A stretch of 64,000 bases of DNA from Angiostrongylus vasorum. Its lineage: Eukaryota > Nematoda > Chromadorea > Rhabditida > Metastrongylidae. The stretch is taken from positions 124,001 to 188,000 of the forward strand of contig JADANN010000341.1 of NCBI GenBank assembly GCA_018806985.1, read 5' to 3'. The translations under genes and the position numbers were made by a program. Each line of letters opens with the position of its first letter. The first letter of the stretch is position 1. Of the stretch, positions 55,172 through 64,000 are shown one piece after another. The notes below the pieces were generated by a model. The model ran no database searches. It was not told where the DNA came from and saw only the letters and a list, made by a program, of their open reading frames with translations.

Positions 55172-57380
55172 GCACTGGTTGGAGTCGATGGTCCACAGCT
55201 GGTCGTTGCTGCCATGTGGGTGTTCGTTGTTGTATCAAGTCAAATCTAATGAAGGGAGCACCGATCGAGTGGGCAACTTTACTTAGCGGCGTCCCTTTTC
55301 ATACAAAGCGAGTGTCGATCGATTGCCACCTCCAATATGATCTACTTAGTGGTGGGGGTGGGGGAAGAAGGGACGTGGCATTGCGTCATTCAACAGCTTT
55401 GATGTTCTTAGCTAGAACATAGTGAATCAGCATTTTTTTGTCTGACTGTCATTTAACGTCGGCATTAGTGTAATCAATACCTTCTTGGCTTGGCTTAACA
55501 ATCTAAGAAGCAATTGATTACTAATGCCGAGCTTAAATGACAGTCCGTGTGAACAACGTAGAACATTGGACTATCGCAATATCCCACCACGATATTAAAT
55601 TGATGATATACTATTCTTCTCATTTTTTGCAACCGCTCTCTCGGGGCACAAAATGACTGATGAGGGAAAAGCCGCCCATATGTCTTCCCTCTGTGCTTCA
55701 AGATGCAATAGAAAACAGGAAGAGGGTTGCAGCTCCAGGACCCGGTGATAACTTAGCGCCTTCCTTCGAAAGCAGGCTCCAAATTGCATGTTCTTCTACC
55801 AACCTCTATGACATCTTTCCTTCAGAAAAAAATTCTAGAAACAAGGAGAGCGTCGCTCACACAGCGCAGAAGGGCTGAGCGAAGGGGTACTTCGTAACCA
55901 CCATCCCATGTCCTTCTTCAGTTCACTTTACAAGGTGTTCACATGGATTATTCTACAGCACCTATCAAAAGCCTTGGATTAGCACAACCAGTTCACCTAG
56001 CAAGATTCCGACAAGGACCCTGCTGCAGGGGCTACATTCAATCAGTGTTACAGGTCGTGGAGGGTCGTCGAAAGCACAGTCTCCCTCTTCTCCTAACTAT
56101 TACCGACTGTGAAGAAGTCTTTGAAAGTGTCGAATAGAATGCAGTCCATCAGTGCTCGCCATGCAAGGAGTGGGACTGTTCTATTTGTGACCACTAAATG
56201 AATGTTATTGGAACTGCGTGACAAAAATCCAGCTTTTGCAAGGATAGCTAACTATAGCCACAGAGAACCGAATTCAACAAACCTTAACGTCGCCAAATCG
56301 CTTGCTGCTTTTCGACAATGAAAAATGCAGCCACTTCATTGGATCGTAAAGGGCACCTACACGAACTGAAAATTTTTTGCCAAGTATTGGGCCCTTTCAA
56401 CGGAACCACCGGCTATCTGCTGCTCTCATCTGTTTGTTATTCTGTAAAGAATTGGAGTGATATTTCAACCAAGTGGAAAACTTCTGCATACACATAGAAA
56501 GTGCTTGAGCTAAATATTCCTGAGATTTAATCGGCACCTGAAACGTGTTGCCTAAATAAGCAGTTCGGCTCTCCAGGATCCTTCCTACCTTTCGAGATGA
56601 AGACTAGTATACATAGTGATCGAAGATCGAAGCTCAAATGAGTCGAATGATATAATAAGGAAAAACAGATGCCAGAACGTCGAAAAAGAAATCGTGAAGT
56701 AGAGTTCGAGAGAATCGAACCATTCAAATGGGCGACCATCGAGACGATGGGCGAATGTGATGGTAGCCAACGTGAACCATCTGCATCAACATTTCAGTGC
56801 AACGGAATTGGCTTCGCAAACGTCACCATTTTCGAAGTAGACCACTACCGTGGATGGGTGTTGTGCGGGAAGGAAATGGATGTTGACGAATGTGCTGGTG
56901 TTCGTACACCAATGAAGAAGGACCACTAATCTTCAAAACAAGAAGCTATTCTTCGACCTAGCGTAGATCAAATCTCAAAAAAGCTCCTTGTTTTACAATG
57001 CACAAGGATGTGTTCCCGCTAGAGCAGCACAATGAAAATGATTACATCATGGTTAGTGGAATTCTATATCTACTGCTGTGCTGTTCTTCCAACAATGGAT
57101 GAGGCTGTTGCCCTTTTTGGAAATTGTACGCCTTTTTCACGGAAAGGCTAGGAAGACACAAACGTTAGACAATCGTTTGAATTTGAGAAGATAGCCTCTG
57201 CTGTGACAGGCGGCTTAAGAAACTCTGAAGCGTATTTGTAGATGAGTTACCATTATTGTTTAGTATCTAAGAGGATACAAAAACACTTTCCTAGCTAAAA
57301 TCAATACAATCCCTTTGTTGTAGGCAATCTTACTAACTGTTTGCATCGATTGGACATGGAAACAATTGTGACGGTGTATT
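55172..57380. other. Second-arm non-coding sequence
   Basis: Mirror of 17420-19840. A plus-strand frame of 86 codons at 56669-56929 (GFANVTIFEVDHYRGWVLCG) has a partial echo in the mirror arm (GFAIVTIFEADRYREWQLCV). The rest of the frame is broken there, so I treat it as unproven. Confidence 0.4.
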
Positions 57381-58175
57381 AATGCTTTTAAGTGATTAAT
57401 TATCGGACACATATCTGCGAAGGGACACGGTATGTCAAACAACAAGGTCCTAGTCCAGGCCCCTTAAATGAAGTTATTCCTGCAATTTTTATGAGATCGT
57501 ACTCTCTAAGGAGACTAACATACTCTTAATGAAAAAACTAGGGAAGTTAATTCAATGACAAAACACTCGAGTCACGCATTGCTCTTCAAAATCTACTTGT
57601 ACAAACATTTTAATAATCCATCTTCACATGAGACTTCCAGTTGTTCTACTATTTCCTTCGTTGTCTAGGTGCAGTCACTTGTCGCATTCATATGGGAGTT
57701 CGGCAGAGGATTGCCGGCTTAGCGGTTGACTTCGGGTATGAATACGGTTAGCCTTGGCACGCCCCAAGTCTGCGCATATTTTCGAAAGGGTGGGCGTGTT
57801 GTGCCATACATATCTATACTGAGAAAGCTGTTAGTCGCAAGAAAACATACTTGGGAACCGCATGAGTCGAAGAAAGTTCAGACTAGCCATTCTTCTTCTT
57901 CATATATGCTGAGACCAGCATATGTCTGATCGTACATATTGAAATTGACATTAATCACTTTGAAAGCGAGTGTGTCGAAAGCAAGTCAAACATAACAAAA
58001 CTCAATGTCGAGATGACTGCATTCAGTACAAAGAGAACGTTTGCCCCTACAGCGAAATCAACGTTGTGTGGAAATCAGGAGTTCAGACGTTTTCGCAAAA
58101 CTGTACGAATATGTGTCAGGGCGCACTTATTTTCATTGATAAGCTAACATGAGGTTGCTACGAAATACTTATTTT
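57381..58175 (-). repeat. Family Y repeat copy
   Basis: The best-preserved family Y copy in this orientation: ctctaaggagactaacatactc, gtacaaacattttaataatcc, gcagaggattgccggcttag, aatacggttagccttggcac, the palindrome at 57904-57923, and a closing hammerhead motif with intact core. Confidence 0.6.
57904..57923. other. Family Y palindrome with paired substitution
   Basis: ATATGCTG-AGAC-CAGCATAT. Relative to 46421-46440, one T has become C in the left arm and its partner A has become G in the right arm, so pairing is kept. Confidence 0.7.
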
Positions 58176-58207
58176 GCTAAAGTTTCGACTTCCCTTTCTT
58201 CAGAGCC
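58176..58207 (-). ncRNA. Hammerhead motif with intact core (family Y)
   Basis: Minus strand GGCT, CTGAAGA, a short hairpin, GAAA, ACTT, triplet TTT, then AGC. All core bases are present, but stems II and III are weak. Confidence 0.5.
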
Positions 58208-59010
58208 GATGTTCCGAGTCGATGGTCCACAGCAGTTCATGATTACGATGTGGGTTCTTCTCCGCCTTGCCGAATCGATTCTTCATTAACGGATTACCGC
58301 TCGAATGAAGATCTTCACTCATGCACTAGTATAAATTTAAGGCTTTTTGCACCAACCGTCATACTTTTTCTTTTATTCTTTCATATGCATTATACTCTAC
58401 ATTTCGTCTAAAAGTGCCTATGCTGCGGAAACATTTCGTCTCAAATTGAAATCGTCTATTCAGAATCGTCAATAAATTTAAAAACAAATATGTCTTCTTC
58501 AAGAAGCCCACTACTGTGGATTTACATTAAGCTGCAGAATGTTGCTTTACTTATTCGACCTTTCTGTATTATCGTTAGACAGTTGCCTTTAAATTACGCT
58601 ACTTATGGTTACGAATAGTACATACTAGTTTTAGTTCTGCTGGACAAGAAAGGTTGTCTGGGGGCAAATATTTTTTGGAGCAGCCTTTGATTACAGTTCA
58701 GAGTAGCCACCAACAAAGGAGCTACGAGAATGTCACAAATACTAAGATGCATTTTAACAGACCTCGAGTAGGAAGCTGTTCTTTTTTCTGCAAAAATATT
58801 TCTCGTCGTCTTTTGACTCCTACAGAAAGTGAAAAAGGAACAGCTTCTCAAATGTAAATTTTTTTGATTCATGGAAGAGAAAACCTTTTTCTGAAAAAAG
58901 ATATTAAGAAAAATTTGAAGGAAATCTAATGATTTAAGCTAAAGCTGTGCTAGAAAATAAGCTTGACGAATCCTTCATTTGACAAGAGCGTATTTGGCGC
59001 ACTTCATTTT
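58208..59010. other. Companion sequence and gene downstream flank
   Basis: The stretch 58210-58420 parallels 46720-46930. The stretch 58590-59000 parallels 23590-23990, the 3' flank of the intact gene. The AATAAA position reads CAAAAAAA (about 58862). No gene seen. Confidence 0.45.
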
Positions 59011-61290
59011 TCAACCTCTGACAGTGACAGAAACCCCAGCGAAGTTTGATCCGAATGACCAAGCTCTCAAGGCACCAGCCACCCTGTTCATAACGCCCTG
59101 CCACATTTGGATCGACCAATTTGCCATGATGAAATTGGCTGTCTAAACAGAAGGCTTACATTGATTTTGAAATCCCGTAATAACATATTAGAAGTAATCT
59201 GACCGAGACTGTTCCAGAAATGGTCAAATGTTCTGCTGGCACAGGCACGATATTCGTAAATGGACTCATGAACATACACATGGCGTTCAGCATTGCAGTG
59301 CATAAACTCGCCACTGTATTACCGATAATAATGCAGTTTCCGTTCATCATAACTGTGACAAATTTCTCAGGTGACTGTCGCTTCCTAATGAAGTACCGGA
59401 GAGATGAAGAAACCTTCAAGTGGATTCTCTGACTGTACGCTTTTCTTAAACAAGGCGTAATCTCGCAGTTCTCTGTGTCCCACGAATGAAATGGATTCAT
59501 TCGGAAACAACTACGCATGAGTAAAATAAAACAAAAAGCTTCAAAGAAGTATCTTTCTGATTACAATGAGAAGAAGCTTAAATACCCAACAAGCTTAGAT
59601 TGCTTCGAATTTGAGCTTGTGGCAAAAGTGCTTTCATTACTATAATGGGTCTTCAATTTTTCCATTGCTTTCCCAAGGAAACTAACAAGCAGCTCTTATT
59701 GAAAGAGTGAAAGGAATCTTTGCGTGGATTTTATCATGAAGCTCGTCAAAGTCTTGTATTAAAATTCTAATATATAATGTGAAGCAATCCAGGGTGCTTC
59801 GTGCAGTTGGAATGATCAGCTCAACACTGCGGTAGTACTTCACATGCGTTCTTCACAGTACTTCACATACTCTGCTTTCAAGCGTCTTTCAACACCCACT
59901 TCATGAAAAAGATGTTAATATGAATAGATAGCAGTCTTTCTTTACGCCGTGCAAATTTGTTGTTACACATGGTTAACTGTCGTAAATTTCAATAGCGCAT
60001 CCTTCAGTGGTTTGAAACTAACAAACACAATTAAAAACCAGCAGTTAATTTGCAGATTTCCTGCAACTGGGTTGACGAGAACATTATCGCACTGAAGTGG
60101 GGCGTAAGTTGTTTGTACAGTAAGCTGGACCAAAATGGCAGATATCACGTCGGAAAAGAGGCCAGCACGACGACCTTGTTCCTCCACTACGTCAATCACC
60201 AAAGGAAGTCCACTGGGAAAATCGAAGTGATCAGCATTAGCTGTAGCATCAAACACGAAGAATGTGGTGCAATGGCAACCTGACTTTTTTTATAAAACTC
60301 ACTGGCTACTTCAGCATACGTTGTGCGAACGACATAACTGCCGCACCGCTTCTTAAAATTCTTGGAAGCTGAGGCGCGACATTATCGCGAGACGTCCAAA
60401 TCATGTTGACAGGCAGGGTAAATCCATTGACGGTAAAGCTAACATTCCTTGCTGTAAAATGGAAAAAATTCAGTACTTGGATTAGTACGGGATTTCGCGG
60501 TTCCTCATTTTCCCTGATAGTTCTGTTGATTTACTGGAGTGAATGCTGCTGTTTGGATAGCATCGCAGTTGTGAAAATGCTCCTATGTCTGCTATTTGTG
60601 ACATAAATAGCGGCATTATTCTCAGAAGTAGTTAGATATTTTTGTTTTTTACTTTTCCCATATTTATTCACTCGTTTCGTTATTCAGAAAAAGGCTGCAT
60701 TCCTTATAGGAGCCGAAGTAATAGTGAGGGAAAATACACGAAAGAAAAACCACTAAAGTTTCTCGTATTGCTTGGCAGTGGAAGTTAAGCTTACGAGTTT
60801 CTTTACGGCGAAGAAAATTCGTGGTTTACATTAAGAATTGACGGATTAGAAGTTCTGTTTTATCATAGCAGGTACGATAAGCTCGCAGTAAATGTTAACT
60901 CGAGTACACGATTTATGAATAGGTTCGCCCAATAAGGTTTTCCTGAGAAGATTAAAAAATTTCAAACGTTTTTTAGTTTCGAACGCGATACATTTAGTAG
61001 AGACCATTGACTAGGTGAGTGTCCTTCACGAACAATGGTAAATTGTAAAAATTTCACAAATTTCCATTCATGGCTGCATTTTTGAAAGCCGTATTCTGTT
61101 ATTTCACGAACACGTGCTTCCACTATTCAGCATCAACAACATAGACAAGATTGGTTCGTAGAAAACAGCATTTATTTTACTCGTAACCTTGACCCAGATG
61201 GCAATTGAACACATCCCAAAGCCGGGAAGACCACGAAAAAGTAGACATATCAGAAACCCTCAGCTCCACTACAGTTTTTGAGCTTGTCAT
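59011..61290 (-). pseudogene. Third copy of the secreted-protein gene, clearly decayed
   Basis: The exon equivalents are 61290-61188, 60451-60303, about 60199-60048, 59352-59204 and 59142-59011. Exon 1 has at least three single-base gains that scramble the signal peptide. Exon 2 keeps RNVSFTVNGFTLPVNMIW but ends with a TAG stop (MLK, stop). The exon 3 acceptor has changed from AG to TG and its donor GT is lost. Exon 4 lacks two codons, in frame. Exon 5 is open to VSVTVRG. The upstream block and leader are present. No single path yields the protein. Confidence 0.78.
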
Positions 61291-62562
61291 GTTTTGGCTA
61301 AAGTTCTAAAATGTTAGCAATTCTTAGAACAGGAGAACTGAAAAGTGTTTGTTTGTTAAGAGCAGTTTGGAAAGGCTGAAAGAATTTCGTATCACTGCGA
61401 TTCGATATTAACTTATGGCGTATTAAATATCGTTTTTCTTAATGCTGAATTAAAATTCGAAACAAAGCCATTAAAGTCGTAAAGAAGACAGATGAAAACA
61501 TCACTGCTTTCGCGACTCGATCATAAGCGACTTTAATGTCAATGTCCTTTTGCGTACTGTAAAGAAGACGGAAACTAATCACACACTGTAAATTATCACT
61601 GACCATCATCACTTGAAAACATGAAAGTGGCTCTTTCTCGAATTGAGCGTTTGCATTATACGCTGATAACAAGTCCAGAAGAAATCGGACAACCTTACTC
61701 AGAGAGCTTTGCGGATTCGGCACTAAATTTCTCTAACTACTGTCCCGAAACCCAAAGTGTGGACAGTTTTGAGTGCAACGAAAGTTTCATTCGCAACCAA
61801 GAAGAAAGAGGTAAATCTGTGCATGGACGTATCTAAGCGTTTTCGGCTTAACGAGTCAGAACTAATCACACAAAGCAAGCTTTTCAATAGAAATGTCGCA
61901 CTTTACGCTGCCTCTTCGCTGAAAATTCTCCTACCATCTGGAAAGGTAGAGTTTTGTAAACTTATGTAGCTTTATTATTCTTAGCAATGGGTTAACAAAT
62001 CTATACATACATACATATTGGGGAAGAACTTCCATGCTGCTCATCTTAATAACACTAAGATACAGTGCAGCTCCTTGCAATTAATATTATCTGTGGGAGT
62101 ACTTAAATAAAGGGAGTTGCTGGCAGCTCTTCATGACAGAGTGATTTTAAGAAGAATACGGGAATTCCTTTCAACAACGCTGGACGTAAAGCATTCTGTG
62201 CTGCAGTACTCCTAGTTGCGCTTTTTATACAGCAATATAGTCAAGTTAGATGTGAATGTTTTAACAACACCGATAAGTCATTCTATTCGCCTTGATACCA
62301 CAAAAAAACACATTCTGTATGAACGGATATACTCTTTCGAAAATAACAGCGTAGAACGACTCTTAACACAACAGCTTTAAAATTTCGATTCCATTTCATT
62401 CTAGGAAGTATCGGAATCACAGTTTGCCTTCGCCGATATCTTTTTTTTCTCATTTAGCACCCACTAGAATCGAAACTTCGTCGACTCCTATCTATTGTTT
62501 ATTGTTGGGACTCACGAAGTGACCTACATGATTCTGGTGGATAGCATGACGTTAGTCACGAA
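61291..62562 (-). repeat. Upstream region of the third gene copy
   Basis: The proximal block at 61388-61434 retains ATATTTAATACGCC. The distal blocks (61550-62170) match 51100-51720 and, inverted, 11000-11560. The stretch 62380-62560 matches 26200-26330 and, inverted, 10300-10480. A minus-strand frame (61723-61439) resembles a plus-strand frame at 11364-11687 but is broken in the other copies. Confidence 0.5.
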
Positions 62563-62838
62563 GCGCGCGTGTGGCCCAGCGCTCGAAGGAACCCTACCAT
62601 CAGCACGGAATCGATTCCCGCACCCAAGACCAACAAAGCTCTCCATCGCTCCAGTTTCGGCAAATTGGTACCTGTCCTGTATGCGAGGATGGTAGCACTA
62701 GCTCAGTGTAGTGGTAATCCAGCTTGATTCACTGTAATGGCCAAATATTCGTTCAGTCAGCTCCAACGATGCTTAGCGAAGTCTGATGCATGGCGCATCT
62801 CTCAAGGACTGATCAACGCTGAGACCTCTCACCTTTTT
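62563..62838 (+). mobile_element. tRNA-like SINE, copy 10
   Basis: Head GAAGCGCGCGTGTGGCCCAG with A box TGGCCCAGCGC (62572-62582, slightly changed) and B box AATCGATTC (62609-62617). The body follows the family, and the 3' end is CAACGCTGAGACCTCTCACC with a T run. It lies at the same place in its unit as copies 3 and 9. Confidence 0.7.
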
Positions 62839-64000
62839 TGGACCTTATGACATTGGCATAGTTCATTTTTGACCGTTGACGCAGTTTGAAGCTATAGTTT
62901 GCCATCGGTCACTTGTGGGTGATGTTGGATGCTCTGTCATTACACTAGTTCCTTGAAAGCCTTGACAGGACTGTTGCCCGACATCAGCTGGCGTGGAGAA
63001 CTCCGTAGAATACGTGATATGATGTTTTCAAAGTAGAGCTTTATGGCGTGAATTCAGGGATCGAAACGTTTTTTGTGCCTTTTGCAACTATTCTCGAGAA
63101 CTCCAGAAAACTTGTAAGCAGAACTTTTTTTTCCACATCGATAAAATTTCCGTGGTTATCTCGCCATTAAACTAACCATGAACAGCAAATGTTACCTACT
63201 AGTTTGTTGCGTCGAATATCCGCTATACATGTGATTTCAGTTCAGGCTTTCGTCATGATCTCTTTTCCCATTGCCTACTTTACGCAAGTGCTTGCTTTGT
63301 GAGAGAATTATTCGCCTTGACAAATTTTGTACGCGTCACACTGGTGAAAAAGGGCAACATTTCAGCATTATTCAAGGTCAAAATATTAATATTCGAAATA
63401 TTCGAAATATCAAGTTTGCGAAACTGCCACATGAGTCACTATCGAGACATTCTGGTTGAGATTTTGTCTCGTCTTCAATCACAAAGAGATCTTTTACTGC
63501 ATTTATCATCAACACATTGAAGGTTTCGCACAAAAGAGAACAAAGTCAATCTTTCATAGATCCTCTTGTGAGGAGTGTCCTCATTCTTTTTACATACATT
63601 CAGTAAGCATGTAACTAAGTTGTAACGACAATTCAACAGACAGCCTTCTTCACTCAACCGAAGAAATCCCTAATGTCAAGTGATTGGATGATCGCGGAAT
63701 TCAGATTTCTTCAAATTCCCTTTTTCCCAGCCTTCTTTTCGTTTCCACGACGTCGATTGGTCTTATCGACTTTTTTAGCTAACAATTAACGAAAACATTT
63801 TCATGATTGGCATTAAAGGTAAAGCATCTACTGTCCGGAAATTCTTTAATACAGTACAGTTGCATGAATTGTTACTTTATTTGGGAAACTCCTTTCGTTC
63901 GATATTGAAAACACGTGTTGAAGATAAATTGCGATCTTGACTATTTCCTGAAAATTCCTTTTCACTTTTTTCTTCCGGACGAAACTTTAGTCAGCAAGCC
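62839..64000 (+). repeat. Block B of the fourth unit, cut by the window end
   Basis: Matches 26610-27900: caccttttttggaccttatgac, gcagtttgaagctatagttt, gtggagaactccgtagaatacgtgat, TTTTTCCCAGCCTTCTTTTC and gaaactttagtcagcaagc at the very end. No coding frame is conserved. Confidence 0.55.

Larger units (their letters stand above)
52800..58420 (-). repeat. Right arm of the second long inverted repeat (partner 16000-21640)
   Basis: See the block list at the left arm. This arm lacks the counterpart of 18490-18770. It overlaps the block B copy of the third unit, showing that the inverted duplication copied part of a standard gene unit. Confidence 0.72.

Noticed and set aside
56669..56929. Plus-strand frame of 86 codons with a partly similar mirror
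   Set aside because: Only about 20 residues are echoed in the 17.9-kb arm. The rest has stops there, and no known motif or splice structure was found.
1..64000. CRISPR arrays, operons, rRNA genes and canonical tRNA genes
   Set aside because: No regularly spaced short repeats, no ribosome-binding-site-led gene runs, and no complete cloverleaf was seen. The tRNA-like heads all continue into the SINE body.

Overview
The window looks like intergenic or accessory DNA of a parasitic nematode, probably a strongylid or hookworm-type worm. The species is an inference. Support comes from AT-rich DNA, a small five-exon gene with short introns and a plausible nematode-style trans-splice acceptor, Penelope-like and RTE-type retroelement remnants, and a very high density of old dispersed repeats. 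There is no bacterial gene organisation: nearly all long open frames are chance frames or retroelement relics.

One gene looks intact: a five-exon minus-strand gene at 23996-25970. It encodes a predicted 228-residue secreted protein of a family I cannot name. Every junction is GT/AG with matching phase, and it has a signal peptide, an AATAAA signal and a candidate trans-splice acceptor. Relatives in the same window are decayed. There is a nearly complete copy with a 1-nt frameshift (48245-50806), a clear pseudogene (59011-61290), a lone first exon (41786-41885), an orphan third exon (43450-43608), and a plus-strand promoter region that ends just after the start codon (about 10940-11884).

The whole window is a mosaic of duplicated units. 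The recurring order is gene (minus strand), upstream region, tRNA-like SINE (plus strand), then a non-coding block here called block B. It recurs at about 23-28 kb, 47-54 kb and 58-64 kb, partly at 41-44 kb, and inverted at 12-9 kb. Two long imperfect inverted repeats can be traced: 2.3-11.9 kb against 25.9-35.95 kb, and 16.0-21.6 kb against 52.8-58.4 kb.

Mobile elements: a 5'-truncated Penelope-like element on the minus strand (about 60-1700); a longer one on the plus strand (about 12250-15600) with RT and GIY-YIG regions; and RTE-type LINE fragments at 4.5-5.1, 22.3-22.7, 33.0-33.5 and 37.3-38.9 kb. There are ten copies, plus one fragment, of a roughly 270-bp SINE with pol III A and B boxes, and several unclassified repeat families (called X, Y and Z here). 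A short motif matching a minimal type I hammerhead ribozyme occurs about 17 times. Its best copies lie in the Penelope elements, and it also closes several other repeats, which suggests those are non-autonomous relatives.
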